Origin: Glandiceps talaboti
Taxonomy: Eukaryota; Hemichordata; Enteropneusta; Spengelidae
Length of the DNA stretch: 64,000 nt
Reading direction: 5' to 3'
Assembly: GCF_964340395.1 (NCBI RefSeq)
Contig: NC_135551.1
Location: 26,610,880 to 26,674,879 of the forward strand
Shown: positions 14,600-27,599 of the stretch, in pieces
How the letters are laid out: every line of letters begins with the position of its first letter
How positions within the stretch are numbered: the stretch's first letter is position 1
Notes under the pieces: generated by a model
Databases searched by the model: none
What the model saw: only the letters and a program-made list of their open reading frames with translations
Told to the model about the DNA's origin: nothing
Made by a program: the position numbers and the translations under genes

Positions 14600-15670
14600 T
14601 ACTTGTACATTACGTAAATAATAGTCTATAGACACTCAACAACCAACTATAGAATAAAACTGTAAAGCATATATATTCACTGCAATAGTTTAACTCGGGT
14701 ACAACTACTTTTTCATTCTACTCCTAGATCGCGCAGAAAAACCTTTTTCCTCAACATTTTATTTGAATGCCAGACCACCTGGTAATCATTTTGTAGACAT
14801 TTTTCTTTGTTCCGAGTCTTGGTTACGTATAATAATGGCAGTTCGATTTTCAAGCTCCCGCCGTATTTTCACCTGCAACCGTGAACATTCCAAAAGTGGA
14901 GGAGAAGCTTTGTACAGCTTATTTTCTTTCTCTAATGTCGTCTCCATTGAATTTGGTTACTCCGAATCAGTGTTTGCAGGAGTGTCTAGTGATACAAAGA
15001 CTTTAGTAGTTGGTGTAATCTATAGAAACCATAATATCTCAATATATGAATCCCTGGATTGTTTGTAGAGACCTATTTCGATTCTGCCCGTTCTCAGCAA
15101 AGTTTCCGAATCAATTATTCATGATCAACTTATAACTTTCCTTGAAAAAATTAGTGTTATTATCAATACCCAAAATGAGCATCGAAAAAAACATAGTACA
15201 ACACTTGCTTTAGTTGACATTACAGGCAAAATAGACAACGGGTTTGTTACATTTGGCATCTTTATTGACCTTAAAGAGGCTTTTGATACCACTGACCTTC
15301 AAATTCTTATCTATAAACTATCCTACTGGGTCTATCTCTCCGTTGGTTCCAAAGATATCTGGAAAATCGGCAACAGCTTGTTAACATCCATGGCATTAAT
15401 TCAAATCCAAGACAGATCAAGATTGAAGTTCCACAACGATCTATCTTGTGACCTATTCTATCTTAACGATTCAAGTAAATCAACTAATTCTTTTTAAAAT
15501 TCGTTTATGTGCTAATGATATCAACCTTTTCAAATACATGACATCTACCCATATTGACCTTTCGCTTCTGTGCAAGCCCCCTGAGAAAGTTAACCAATGG
15601 TGCAATGCAAATAAACTTACAATTAGTATCGAAAAAACAAACAAATTTCATGATTATTAAAACAAAACAA
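14600..15670 (+). pseudogene. Decayed non-LTR retrotransposon (LINE) remnant after copy B
   Basis: An endonuclease-like frame at 14763-15068 contains a GGEALYSL segment and TKTLVVGVIYR, typical of LINE apurinic endonucleases. From about 15070 the reverse-transcriptase fingers follow (RPISILPVLSKV, then IFIDLKEAFDT). Near 15510 the catalytic motif is degraded to CANDINLF where ADD is expected. NKLTISIEKT follows at about 15610-15645. The part between endonuclease and transcriptase is missing, and there are stops and frame changes. It resembles CR1/L2/jockey-like clades; the clade is uncertain. Confidence 0.75.
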
Positions 15671-15915
15671 AAAAATCCACGTTTAGAAGGATGCCTTTCT
15701 ATTCGCAAGACATGTTAAGAAAGACCAACAATAGACAAATATTTAAAATGAACCTAAAACAGTATTTTTCAGGGGAACACTACATCTTCCCGACCCTTCC
15801 ACTTGCCTCTATCAGTTCTGTATGTATGCTTTTTTCACTTTATTTGTTACATCGACGTACAAATACACACACATTCATTCACACACACACACACACACAC
15901 GGGCGGGCGCCACGC

Positions 15916-15978
15916 ACATACATACATACATACATACATACATACATACATACATACATACATACATACATACATACA
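15916..15978. repeat. (CATA)n microsatellite after copy B
   Basis: Tetranucleotide run preceded by a short CA run (15881-15900). Confidence 0.95.
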
Positions 15979-16362
15979 TTTTTGTGGTGATATAAAACTT
16001 TTTTCTTCTTTCCCTGGCTACTTTTCTCTCTTTCAGCTGTATATAATTCTCTCTTTATTGACTAAATAAAGACACCTTGTCCATTCTTCTGTTATCTAAA
16101 TAAATACACCCCAAATCTCATAATTAGATGGAGAACACTTACATGAACACTTTGCTTTATCTCTTATCTTCTGGGAAATTGTTATGCATTCCTTGTTAGT
16201 GCATAGACCCTACTAGGGTCTATGGTTAGTGCATGTTTGAGTGTTTGTCCGGTGTGATAATCTCCAGTAGATAAGAGATAGAGGAGAATTTCGTTGTAAC
16301 TGAATCCGGCTAATTATGAGTACACAGTGTCCTGCCATTAGAGAGAGGCGGCCAAGGCGTTA

Positions 16363-16363
16363 A

Positions 16364-16408
<45 letters not shown>
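16363..16408. repeat. (ATT)n microsatellite
   Basis: Trinucleotide run inside the duplicated spacer; absent at the matching position of the A spacer. Confidence 0.95.
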
Positions 16409-16409
<1 letters not shown>

Positions 16410-17519
16410 GTCGGACCAGTAGAGGTTTACATACGCTCACTGTGCAATGTGCTAATCGGGCAATTAGCCTGTGAGTTTCTTTTCGCATTAGCAATCTACT
16501 AAACTGGTAAACTTTGATAAGACAGTGATAACAGATAGGAAATAGGAAAAAACAGTGAGAGGAAACAATATTTAAAGGCCCGCCTCCCCTATATAAACTG
16601 CGAAGGTCCTTTGTGCTCATTTTGCTAAACAATAGGGAAGTGGTAACAACCTAGCGACAGCTCCTGCTAAACTGCAGTTTTGCACGTGTTCCGACCATTG
16701 ACACATACCGTACTGTGACCAAGTCATTATGAATATATGACGTATGTAATTACAGCATTCGTTTTCAATAAGAGTGGAAATCTGAGGTACATTTCTCGAC
16801 ATTACTTTCGGTCAGACGTCAGAAAAGCTACGCCGACTTTGCTGTTGATAACGCCACGGAGCTGCCAATCAACATGTACTACACACACATGAACTAATCC
16901 TAATGATGCTTACATTATCTCCAAAATAAACAGGATAGCTGAAAATCACGATAATGTGCCATATACATGTACATGTTTACAAAAAGTAAATTTGTCATTG
17001 ACGTCAATTCTAGCCGTCTTCTTTGCTTGAAATCAAGTTATGAGCACATCGAGTATGTAGATATTCTCTGTGTCTTGCACAACGACCAATCCCAATCAGA
17101 ATAGGCGAAAAACGCCTTGACCGCCTCTCTCTGATCTTGGGTGACGATAATTGACATCTTACTCATCCTGACTGCAAGTTCAGACTGACTGTTCTAAACT
17201 TTGACTGCACAGTTTATAACATGTTACAACGTTGTAGCATCATTTCACATCAATTTCTATACACAACCACCGTGACCCTTGGTGTACGCGATCCATTGCT
17301 ATGATGAAGTGTTGATAGATTGAACTGTCAGTGGCTCACGTCTGTAGCCTCTGGTCGTATGATCGTGGCGTGACTATCATAAAATTTCAAAGATATCCAT
17401 GACCAATAAAGTAGGAAGTGTGACATATGTCGAAAGGAGAACAGTTGCCCTACGATTATCCATTTATGATCATTGTTCTAATTTACAACACAGTATTTGT
17501 AAAATACAAACTACCTCGA

Positions 17520-18680
17520 AGTATATAAACTACGAGTTTATATTGTCTTGATTTTGTATCATACAGTATCACGGCACGTCAGATTACCCAAAATGCAGTA
17601 TGATTTGTATGCTCGGAGATCGAAGGCGCGGCACCAACACATACGTTGTTGTTGGTTCTACACATGCATTACGTTGTACATGTATATGTCACTTTTGAAG
17701 AAAATATCTGACGGCTATCGCGTCGTCCCTGCTGTCCCAAAGTAATAATTAAAAAGAAATAAAATTTACTCAATCATGAATTTATTTGTCTCTTTCTTTT
17801 TGCTCAAAAGCCAGGGTTTAGCACACATAATTTACCGAGCTGTGGTACATGCTCCTATAGCGTAGCGTACGTGGGTCTAAGTTTATCTGCTCTCTGCATA
17901 GTGTCCGGGCATACATCGTTTACTTATTGTGGTTTGCGACCCTGGCCCTGCCGTATCATAATCACAATTTAGACTATTAAAGTACCAGCATCTATTCACA
18001 GTTATAATTTATTGGCTGAATTTTATTTCTCCGGGTTGATCATGTTGATTGCTCGAAAGTTAGAGCGTAATTACCGAGGTGTTTACACTACTGTACAAAA
18101 CACGCGGTCTGTGTGATGATGGCGTCCGGGGACGTCACTTTTTTGTAGAAAATACGAGGATTTACATCCCAGCCATCCCACAATCGCAATCAATATACTA
18201 GTAGTACAACTACAAGTACATACATTTACTTTCAGTTATAAGTTTTAATTGTCTCATTTCTCACTCATAAAGGCCAGAATATAATATTAGCACATGATAC
18301 AATTTACCGAGTGACAGCATTGCCATTACAAGCATATACGGTGTATATGTAACTTGACTAATGTTGTGCCTAGCATGATACGCGTTACACCGTCCATGTG
18401 CACCACCGCGGCACCGATTGTCCATAGAAAATACAGGTAAAGATTTACGACCCTGCTGCTTACTGTCTCATATTTACAATTAATAAATCTACACAAACAT
18501 TTATTCACGGTTACGAATTTATTTTCTCTCGAAAGCCATAGTTTGTTACATCACGTAATTCACCGATTTTTTGGGATAAATGCTTTGTATAGAACATACC
18601 TGTTGACGGTTTACGAACCTGTTGTCCCATAGTTGTCATACATGGTGACACAACATTTTCGAAAATTCTATATGACTGCA
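17520..18680. repeat. Decayed tandem repeat, about four to five units of roughly 240-270 bp
   Basis: Recurring blocks in the same order: ttattcacagttataattta, then ctcaaaagccag, then gcacatgatacaatttaccgag, then gtccatagaaaatac, then gatttacgaccctgctg. Units are recognisable near 17770, 18000, 18240 and 18500, with a weaker one before. Divergence is high, so the array is old. Confidence 0.5.
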
Positions 18681-19780
18681 AGGACTACGTTCAGATCCGT
18701 CAAGCGTTCCTAAACACCCAGTATATCATTCGATTCGTATTCACACATACTACAATTCTTCGTTCATGGATTTTGAAAAACGTAGAGACAGACAACTTTA
18801 AAATGTGACAAAAATCCCAAAATTTGTGAATTTTCAGGAAAATTAATATAAAAATGACGATAAATGCACAAATACAAATGTATGAACGTTTGTTTTCATT
18901 TCAGCTGATTGTCACATGTAGTGGCTTTTCCGACGACATCATAAGTTTATGAATTAAGAGAATCGAAAAAACATCTAAATTTGACCAAAAATGGCATTTT
19001 ATTAATATTACTGTGGTATACAAATAGAAATGCCGTAGGAAAAAAATTCAAAAAGTACTAAAAATAGCAGAATTTCGATTTAACTGTAGCGTATATTGTG
19101 ATTTTGAGGGTTCTTTCCTCTGTTTTTGTACCTTTTTCCGTTCCGATGTTTGACTGGAAGCAATCGCTACAATTTCTCCAACGGTAACGCAAATGGACGA
19201 GGTCACACTGAAAACGTGAGTGAGATGTCAGTGTACTACCCGTTTCAAAATGTTGCAGACTTTTGGGTTTTCCTCACGGTCGAATTGCAGAGTCTAACTT
19301 ACGCGAAATATTAGGAGAACAAGAGGTTAATTTGCTATTTCGTTATTTGATGGGCGATAATGCAATATTATAGCGTAAAGTTACGGGGAATGACAGAAAA
19401 TCTTTAGTCAGTGGTTACGATGCCTATAGACTCTATGCTTTGCTTTGCAACAATGCTCTACAATTCTGGCCCTCACTTCCGGTTCTAAAACAGCGCCCCT
19501 AGTGGCCAAACAATCATATCTTTTATCTTTCCGGGGCTTCTTCGATAACCGGAATACGGCGTATTGTTAGTATCACATTTCTTTTGAAAACATTTTGAAT
19601 ATGTAACAATAAAATGTTCACACTAGTGTAGCAAAAACTTCAACTAAGTAAAGGAGCCTGATGTTCGGTATTGGGTATTTTTACTCGTGATCGCCTGTAT
19701 TGATCTTTCTTCAACTGTAAAATTTAAAAATCAGATGATCATGAAATGCTAAATTGTTGTCTGGCGTACTTCAATTTATT

Positions 19781-19983
19781 AGAGTCACCCTATTCTTTCT
19801 TTCTGTTTTTCATTATCTGGCCGACCCAAAGTTTCAACCCCCGGCAACAACAAAAAACATCAAGAAGTAAAAGAGAAGTAAAGAGTAGCAACTACGTGAT
19901 GATGACTTTTTTAATCGACCGACCGACCGACCCATATTTGTAATTGTACAGTAATGAGAAACAGAAAAAATAGGGCCACTCTT
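19781..19983. mobile_element. MITE-like element with 35-bp inverted ends
   Basis: Left end agagtcaccctattctttct; the right end read in reverse complement is aagagtggccctattttttc, and both continue tgttt-cattac. The inner part has gaccgaccgacccat. A related but longer element sits in a GART intron at about 39217-39659. Confidence 0.5.
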
Positions 19984-20314
19984 AGGCGCATGTAGTTGCT
20001 GTTAGGAGGGACATATGACACAACAAACTGTCACACAATGTCAGTGTATCATGTAGCATAGTGATACAGAGTGAAAATTGACTCCTCAATCGGAATCTGA
20101 AATAATGGTGTGCAATAGCTTTAGGTATATAGACTCCGTACTCTGAGGAGGCACTAGTTGAAGATGCGTCGGATCGGAGCACGATCTCCAAGCCGTGGTA
20201 AATATGAAGGCACCTTTCGTGAGGTTTTTTATTTCAGGTAGAACGTCTATCATTTGCATATTTGAATAGTATCTATGCCTCACTATCACACATTTTATAC
20301 GTGAATTTTATTTA

Positions 20315-20456
20315 AACAATAATGTACGCCCTCCCAGCCCATAATGGACGAAAGCAAACTTTGAACGACATAATGGGCGAGGCGACAGCCGAGCCCATTA
20401 TGGAGTGCAAAGTTTGCTCGAGTCCATTATGGACTGGGAGGGCGTACATTATTGTT
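20315..20456. mobile_element. 142-bp nested palindrome
   Basis: Arms run from aacaataatgtacgccctcc (20315) to ggagggcgtacattattgtt (20456) with a few mismatches. A second palindrome, taatgggc/gcccatta, shares the same centre (20385.5). MITE-like or the terminal hairpin of a larger element that continues to 20879. Confidence 0.6.
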
Positions 20457-20462
20457 ATTATT

Positions 20463-20879
20463 TTATAGTTTTGCCAATTCCAGTGAACTTGTAGACCGAG
20501 AAACGCAAAACAACGTATAATATACACAGCGATGAACATCATCTGCCATGTTCGGCCCAGAAGCTGAATACTAATCATAGCGACCCACGTACGTACACGT
20601 ACACACATATACACTTCGATGAACTGCTGTGAACACAAATTTATTTCATGAATGCGTTGTATTTTTAAACAGTAGAAATGACAATCATAAGTAACAACAT
20701 ACATTTCGAAAACTGCCTAGTCGTATGAAGAAACAGAACAAATCTCATCTGTCATTACGGACATAAGCTTGTATTGTTATGCTCGTTCCGGGGCCGGGAT
20801 GCCCAATAACGGAGTACATTATCAGTAATAATGTACAGCAATGACGTCACAAAATTCACTGGAATTGGTAATGCTATAA
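20463..20879. mobile_element. Element with 25-bp inverted ends, adjacent to palindrome
   Basis: Left ttatagttttgccaattcca (from 20464) and right tggaattggtaatgctataa (to 20879) are imperfect inverted copies. The inner sequence near 20810-20845 repeats the attaataatgtac motif of the adjacent palindrome, so the two may be one composite transposon. Confidence 0.4.
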
Positions 20880-21071
20880 TATAATACTATATAAAATAGG
20901 GGTTGATACCTGTGATACCGATCCGCATCGCATCAGCTGATTGGAATCCCTACACTAGGAATTGTAGCGTGTTAGGTGCGGGTTAAAAACTAAAACTTAA
21001 AAAGTCACCAAAACAGACGAAAAACCCCTCAAAACCGCAGCAAAACGCTACAATTATTGGAGATAGAAGAC

Positions 21072-21175
21072 ATCGTGTCCCTCCAAAAACGCTTGAATCG
21101 CCTCTACTTGTTTCGGCTTCAATTCTGTGAGCGTCATTTGCTGCATACCATTATTCAATCGCGATGCGGGTTTTC
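21072..21175 (-). pseudogene. Possible RecQ-type helicase fragment
   Basis: Minus-strand translation gives LKPKQVEAIQAFLEGHDVF followed by a stop. This resembles the Q-motif region just before the Walker A loop of RecQ-family helicases; the expected glycine-rich LPTGxGKS is not there. About 35 residues remain. It may be a piece captured by a transposon. It could also be chance similarity; only a protein search would tell. Confidence 0.35.
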
Positions 21176-21454
21176 TTGGTAACTTTTTCCATTTTCATGC
21201 GTTTTGTTTGTTACTTGCCTGTTGCAATTCTGTGTTTATGGTAAATGCGGCAGCTTGTTTTCTTCCTCTTGACATTACGCAATGAACGATGAGTGACATT
21301 GTCATTCATTGAAGTAAATAAATCCTCAACACATGATTAGTCGCTATTTATAACAGACTCCTCCTGGATATAGAATATTCAGTAGCTAGTATGTTTGAAC
21401 AATTTGTCTATTCGCTAGTTTCATTGGCGGGTATTTTTATCCAAACGCTTCCAG

Positions 21455-21539
21455 CCAGACTCGGGACTGGTCCCTCTCTTCTCGCGGCTGCGCCGCTCGG
21501 TATACATAAACAGATTAGGGACGATAGTCACGAGTCTGG
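21455..21539. mobile_element. Short hairpin element, ccagactcg family (copy 1)
   Basis: Inverted ends ccagactcgggact and agtcacgagtctgg. The body (ctctcttctcgcggctg, then ggtatacataaacagattag) is almost identical to the copy at 57946-58038, 36 kb away. Recent mobility is likely. Confidence 0.65.
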
Positions 21540-22155
21540 CAGCGAGACTATCGCTACCGCTGTAACAGCTGCTAAACAAGACAATAGTATAACATTGCAA
21601 TGATTCGATAGAACGTCATTTTCCTCCTCGGACCGTAATCTTAGTTACGGAGTTCAGAATATAACCCATTTGCGTTACATTTTCATGGTGTTGGTGAGAG
21701 TCAAAACCATTCCATACAAAGTGTCACTAAAAATAGACGTTGCATGCCGTCCACAGCGTCCCTTTCAGGCCAATGACGCTAATCTAGTTGCTTCCACAAC
21801 CGGTAACCTAGCTATGGTCACGAACACTCCCGATCTTTGTGCAGTGGAAAATTGAAAATAATTATACTCCTTCACCTTGTCTTTGGTATATTTTGATGGT
21901 AAAACTTGAAATTGATATGTATACGTTAGGCATTCGATAGTAGATAAGGCGATGTTTGTGGGGCGGAGTAGCCACTAATGTGAGAACCTGGGAATTGAAA
22001 GCCGGGGCTTTAATTTAATTTTTTATTTCAAATATAAAGAAAATAATATTTCCAAATACGGGAACAAAATTGATTATTCGCCCTTTTTCTGTGCCCTACG
22101 CATCGAATTAAGTAATTCGATGAATCTACTTTTGGCTGGAATACAACAAGGACAG

Positions 22156-22255
22156 TAGTCTATCTGCTAGACCTCTGATATTCTTCTGATACAATACGAC
22201 ACATGACCGAACATCGCTATCGAGGATGGAACATCCCGAATGTCTAGCAATAGTC
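22156..22255. mobile_element. Hairpin element, gctagac family (spacer before C)
   Basis: Counterpart of 7108-7210; same order of blocks with several substitutions. Confidence 0.5.
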
Positions 22256-22786
22256 ATCTCTGCAGTTCAGGGATATAAATAACTGCCAGTCAGAGAACCG
22301 CATTAGCGACAAGCACAAACAGAGGACAATAGCTAATTTTGTTCATGCATATTCAGGAGCTTGTAAAAATAACCACAATGCCTTAAACATGCAACTGGCG
22401 GCGCCTGGGACCATTTTTGCATATGATTGACTGTATGTTTGGAGGTGGAGAACTTGTGATGACTCACTGGCAAGTAAGCCCGAACGTCTAGCAACAAGAC
22501 TACGAGGACAGTTGCCACCTAAGAGAACACACTTAACTGGGTTCACGCGAAACAAAGCAGCATAGTATCACCTATGCTAATTACAAGTAATCGAATGGCT
22601 AAAACGACAAACCTGATGTTCAAAAGTCAACAAAACAAACAGAGTATATCACCATGGAAGTGGGTTATACAGTTCTTAGAGGTCGTAATTTTGCAGACGA
22701 ACGGCAGAAACGATCTAATATCCTCTCATTGTTGGTCGCTAACCCTGATAAAAATGTATACGACAATTCTTGCTTGTAGTCTTGCT

Positions 22787-22860
22787 GCCACACGTTCGGG
22801 CTTTCTTCCGATACAATAAGCGAACGAAGTTCGCAGTGAGGGCTTGCCCGCACGTCTAGC
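22787..22860. mobile_element. Hairpin element with gttcggg ends (spacer before C)
   Basis: Counterpart of 7490-7570, retaining the inner gcgaacgaagttcgc palindrome. Confidence 0.5.
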
Positions 22861-23241
22861 TAATGTCATTTTCAGACTTCACATTCCATTGAGGTGGCAT
22901 ATGGCCGTGGGTTGGACCATGTATACATATATATATGTTAATATATTCAATAACCAATGACCTCTATAATGCTAATGCTCTATAATACTAATGTCCAATA
23001 TCAAGTAATGATAACAAATTACTAACTATTATGTCTTATTAGTTTATGGTAATTGTGAGTTTGATGAGTGTGTAGACGTTGTCATTCACACATTTCAGTT
23101 AAGGCATTGGTGGTTATATTTACAAGCACCTCCTTAAGCTGAATATGCATGAAAAAATAGCTATTGTCCTCTATTTGTGCTTGTCGCCTATGCGGTTCTC
23201 TGATTGGCAGTTATTTATATCCCTGAACTGCAGAGATGACG

Positions 23242-23322
23242 TTTGCTAGACCTCGGATGTTTCAACCTCGATAGCGATGTTCGTGTCGTAATGTATCGGA
23301 AGAACATCCGAGGTCTAGCAAA
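23242..23322. mobile_element. Hairpin element, gctagac family, best-preserved copy
   Basis: Exact inverted ends tttgctagacctcggatgtt (23242-23261) and aacatccgaggtctagcaaa (23303-23322) with a 41-bp loop. Present only in unit C at this position, so inserted after C split from A/B or lost there. Confidence 0.7.
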
Positions 23323-23383
23323 TAGACTAGCTTCGGAGTGAGAAATGCGGGCTACGCCCTCACTTGTCACTCCAAAGCGGGTT

Positions 23384-23444
23384 GTATGTATGTATGTATG
23401 TATGTATGTATGTATGTATGTATGTATGTATGTATGTATGTATG
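23384..23444. repeat. (TATG)n microsatellite, unit C
   Basis: Occupies the position held by TG runs in A and B. Confidence 0.95.
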
Positions 23445-23899
23445 CATGTGTGTGTATGTGTACATGTATGTATGTAATCTTACTGAATAGGGAAATGAAG
23501 ATCATGAAAACTCTTGTGTTTAGCAGAGATGACAAATAAATAAATAAGTAAATGAACAAAAAAATAAATAAATAAATAAATAAATAAATACGTTGTTGTC
23601 CGAATTAAAGACTATAACAACAATAATAAATCTATATACTTTGTGGTTACCTTTCTTAACGCTTTCGTACCATTTTACACATTTTCATTATGGTTTAAAG
23701 TGGAAAGTTATAGAAGAAAAGCACTCTCGGCATATTAACTGATTACAGCAGTCAGTCGGTCGTACGTATATGAAATTTAAATTGCTAATGAATTGCATAC
23801 ATAATTGCATTAATAAACATAGAGTAATTCACCATCTGTTCATTAAATATTTCTATTTCCAAACATGATGTTAATACTACTGGTAGATAATCGCTTCTT

Positions 23900-23954
23900 T
23901 ATAAAGTCATGCCAAGTACCAGAGTAAATCATTCCAGTCCTGACCAACAACCAG
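23900..23954 (+). promoter_or_regulatory. Core promoter and leader exon of gene copy C
   Basis: TATAAA at 23900-23905, initiator A at 23931 and donor after 23954 (ccag then gtaagt). The same 31-bp spacing and 24-nt leader as in A and B are kept although C is the most diverged direct copy. Confidence 0.6.
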
Positions 23955-24473
23955 GTAAGTAGGCAATACCTTCAACAACAAAAAGTTCACGTTTTTTTGT
24001 AATATTGTTTGTGTGTATGTATGTGTAAATGTTCGTTGTCATTGCTCTTTTAAATGTAACAGGTTTTGTTTTTGAACCTACTTGTATTCTCACACTTTAA
24101 GCTGTATTTGTTGACATTGCTCAAAGGCTGATTTCGGATTAGATTTAAACATTAATATGTAGAAACAATTGTCTAACAGTGCAGAGTTGGTCTTGAACAA
24201 AGAATGAATCTATGCTATATATTGTGGCTTCAGTAATACGAGAACTATTCCATATACCGTAACAATTTGAAAACAAACTTTGTATGTAATTGGAGACTAT
24301 ATTATCTATGGGTATGAGAATCGATAGGACTGTATATACTTTGCAACGGTACTTAGTTTAACTAATGCGACTTTTTGATCTGGACCTTGATCACAAATTT
24401 GATGTTTATTCCAAAGTTCGATCAGCTTTAATGGCTCTCATCCAACTACAAATGTACCATATTATTCCGCCAG

Positions 24474-24584
<111 letters not shown>

Positions 24585-24849
24585 TGTCCTCTCATACATG
24601 TGATCGATGTAAAAGTTTTTACATTTTTACATTTTGAAAATGATAAAATTTCATGTTATACGACCTAGTAGAATAAACTTATAAGTGATTAATTTCTAGG
24701 TAATGAAAATGAGGACCTGTGTACTATAAACACGCTCCACACAACAAATGCTATTCAGAGCATGCAATGGATCGGGTTTTATCGTGACTAACAGGCAAAT
24801 CTTTTATCAATTTCATTTCAGATATAAATATCTACGTGAAGATTTCAAG

Positions 24850-27116
24850 ATGATCGTAAGTGAGATTGTATAAATTTCGATTTTAATTCATTTGTTTTGA
24901 CGTGCGTACTATGTCTATAAGCACAAAGCAAAACGATATCAAAGTGTAAATTTTATGTTTTGACATTAGGATGAACTTTGCATGTGCAGTAAAGAAATAA
25001 AATAATATATTATTTGGATGCATGTGTCCTTTAATTATGGTTCTGTACTGTTGAAGAGAACACTCCTCCAGAATGACTAGACTATTATTAATTGCCTCTT
25101 ACCTTACAATAATTAGATGTTAGCCAAGGGAAATACGTGTGACCTAAGGGGTCGTAATCACTATGAGTACTGACAACCCTTAGATCACGGTTATTTTTCC
25201 GGCTGAATGAAGGGGCAATAATATAATTCTATCAGCGCCAGAAATATCAAAGAAAAAATCCGGGAAAGTAATGGTGATTTTGAACGTTTAGACGTTTATT
25301 TCGAACACGACAGAACCAGTGATGTAGACACGCGTTGTCGTGACATAGACACGCGTTTTCCTGACGTACAACGTCAAGAGTATATATTCCATATTTTGTG
25401 TTTAAATTGATTCGTGCATGGTATGATATTAACTAATTTTATGTTCTTTGTAGGCTAAAATTTGCATTGCCGTATTACTTGTTGCACTTGTAAGTGCCGG
25501 TGATTGGAAGGATGGCTTCCCCGAATTTGAAAAAGCCTCCGTCTTACCCGAAGTATTCGTAGGTGGGGTCTGCTACAACTGTACCATTACCTGGGATTCT
25601 ATTTTAATGGAATATGTAACCTGCCACAGCTACGATGCATGCGCTGAAAACATGGAAGAGCGTGTAATGAAAACACACAGTGATGGCAGAACCTTTCATA
25701 GAGTAGACTGGAAATTTTGCATGAAGAAAACCGACCCATCCGAAATTATCAAAATAGGTGTCAACGACCTACACTGGGACGAAGATATCGATATGGTAAT
25801 TATAATATAAATGGTTTGACCACGTACTATTCACAAACCGCTACATTTATATATCTAGTCGTTTGTGGCTGATCAAGTGTCAGTTTACTTCGAATTCCTA
25901 TAGTCAGGTTTAGACATATGATCTATGGTTTTTATTACATGTTGCAAACCATATTGACATTGACCTCCTACGAGTCATCATATCTTGACTGCTAGTTGAT
26001 AAAACTATTTGATAGCTATGCGTCATTAAGAAGAATATTACTTTTGACTTGTAAATACGTAGCGTAAAACTGGCCTCAAAATGTATAAACTCAGCTTATG
26101 CCCCTTTTAAAAGACCAGGGATTCAATACCAGGTTCTTGCATTAGTGTTATCTTATCAGTGGAGCCGTAAGGATTACAGACAACTGTTGCTTACCCACAT
26201 TTTAATCCTAATCCGACCAGGGCTGGCAACTAATAGTTCCACCGGCAACCTTCTCCTTAAGGCGAGATACCAAACTTGTTCCCATTTTATTGTAATGTAC
26301 ATAAAATATACGGCAAGAGGTAAACAAAATGGAATGTGTAAGACAGTATTTGAAATTGATAATTACATGCTTCAGAAACCGGAAACACGGTGCCACTTTT
26401 CAATTAGTGAATTTTAAACACTGGGGAGTTTCCTTTGGTACTTTTGTGAGTTGCTCATACTTTGTCACTGAGTATGTCTCTCTGTAATGTTCTTTTTAAG
26501 GGAGTGGAAGGTAATGGAGTAGATGAGGTCGAAAGCTGTGATGAATGTATTGGACTGTACGTTGACTTCAAGGGAGAACGTAGCATTTACAACTACTGTA
26601 TGGTAAGTATACACTCAACTTGTCAATTATCTAATAATTCTCCGATTACAACATGGACTATTAATAAAACCTTTGATGATGTTGACTAAATTACCTTAAT
26701 AATATAATTATTCACATATACATTTTGGTGATAAGATTGCAAGTTAAATACTCTTGTGTTTGTCTACATCAGTAAACACGGGACTACTTCTCTCAACATA
26801 TTAGATACTTTCAATTTCATGGGAAACACCGTTGTTCATACTAAAATAATTTAAAATATTTGGATATTGTTTAAAAACAGTCATTTACAAATTTTACTGA
26901 CTGAAATACACATCGTGCTTTCGTTGACAGGTAATTCCTTGCCCCGCATACTTCACCGGAGATTTCGATTGGAATCTTGTACGACCACAGATTGATGAGC
27001 AACTGATGGATGTCGCCGGTTACGATCTCCCATACGACGATCTGCCAATCACCCATGCCCACTCATTTTTGGATTGGCTTAAATCGCCTCTTGCTGCTGA
27101 GCTTGCAAGGAAATAA
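24850..27116 (+). CDS. Secreted cysteine-rich protein of unknown function, copy C (4 coding exons)
   Basis: Coding exons: 24850-24855, 25454-25795, 26501-26602, 26931-27116. Exon lengths equal those of A and B, giving 211 residues, although exon 2 has compensating indels (two residues lost after Gly18-Asp19, two gained near residue 34). Signal peptide, Asn sequon and all nine mature cysteines are kept; an extra cysteine lies in the signal peptide. Against copy A, I count about 28 changed residues in exon 2, 3 in exon 3 and 10 in exon 4. In codons 55-88 there are 14 replacement changes against 3 silent ones, which suggests selection for diversity in that loop. Intron 2 is short, lacking the TA repeats. 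No family recognised. Confidence 0.8.
25122..25440 (+). mobile_element. Dispersed element E, copy in intron 1 of gene C
   Basis: Counterpart of 3780-4090 and 11554-11872, with small indels near 25320-25375. Confidence 0.55.
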
Positions 27117-27599
27117 AATGTAGAGCAATTATCCAATGGATTTTCAGCCATGAGCAGCATTTGCTTTGTAATTTTCATCTGCATATAGTTATGCAATAAT
27201 AGCAATAAAAAAGTTAGTAGCTTAAACACTGGTTTGCTTATTGAGTATTTGTAGCATCTAGACTGTAAAATACGTCATGACGTTTCGCCCTCACCGGCCT
27301 CCTAGATAGGGATTGGCCATGTGTGAGTGCGCCCCGTCACGGCGTATACTTAAAGACTATGTAGCATCATGTCATAGAAATATTTGAACCATTTACGGGA
27401 GGATCTTTGTAAGAAGGAGAGAAGGAAAAAGGGTGATCAAGATGACATCACTGAATGACATTGAACGTTTCCGGTAGTTGCTGCGTACACATTATACTTG
27501 TACATTACGTAAATACACTTGCAAATAATAGTCTATAGACACTCAACAACCAACTATAGAATAAAACTGTAAAGTATATTCACTGCAATAGTTTAACTC

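Larger units (their letters stand above)
16560..22040. other. Spacer insertion between units B and C, no supported gene
   Basis: Homology with the A spacer breaks off near 16545 and resumes near 22050. The stretch between holds decayed tandem repeats (17520-18680), a 203-bp inverted-repeat element (19781-19983), a nested palindrome (20315-20456), a longer inverted-repeat element (20463-20879), a possible helicase fragment (21072-21175) and a short hairpin element (21455-21539). Open frames are all under 131 codons and none looks like a known protein apart from the helicase fragment. Confidence 0.6.
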
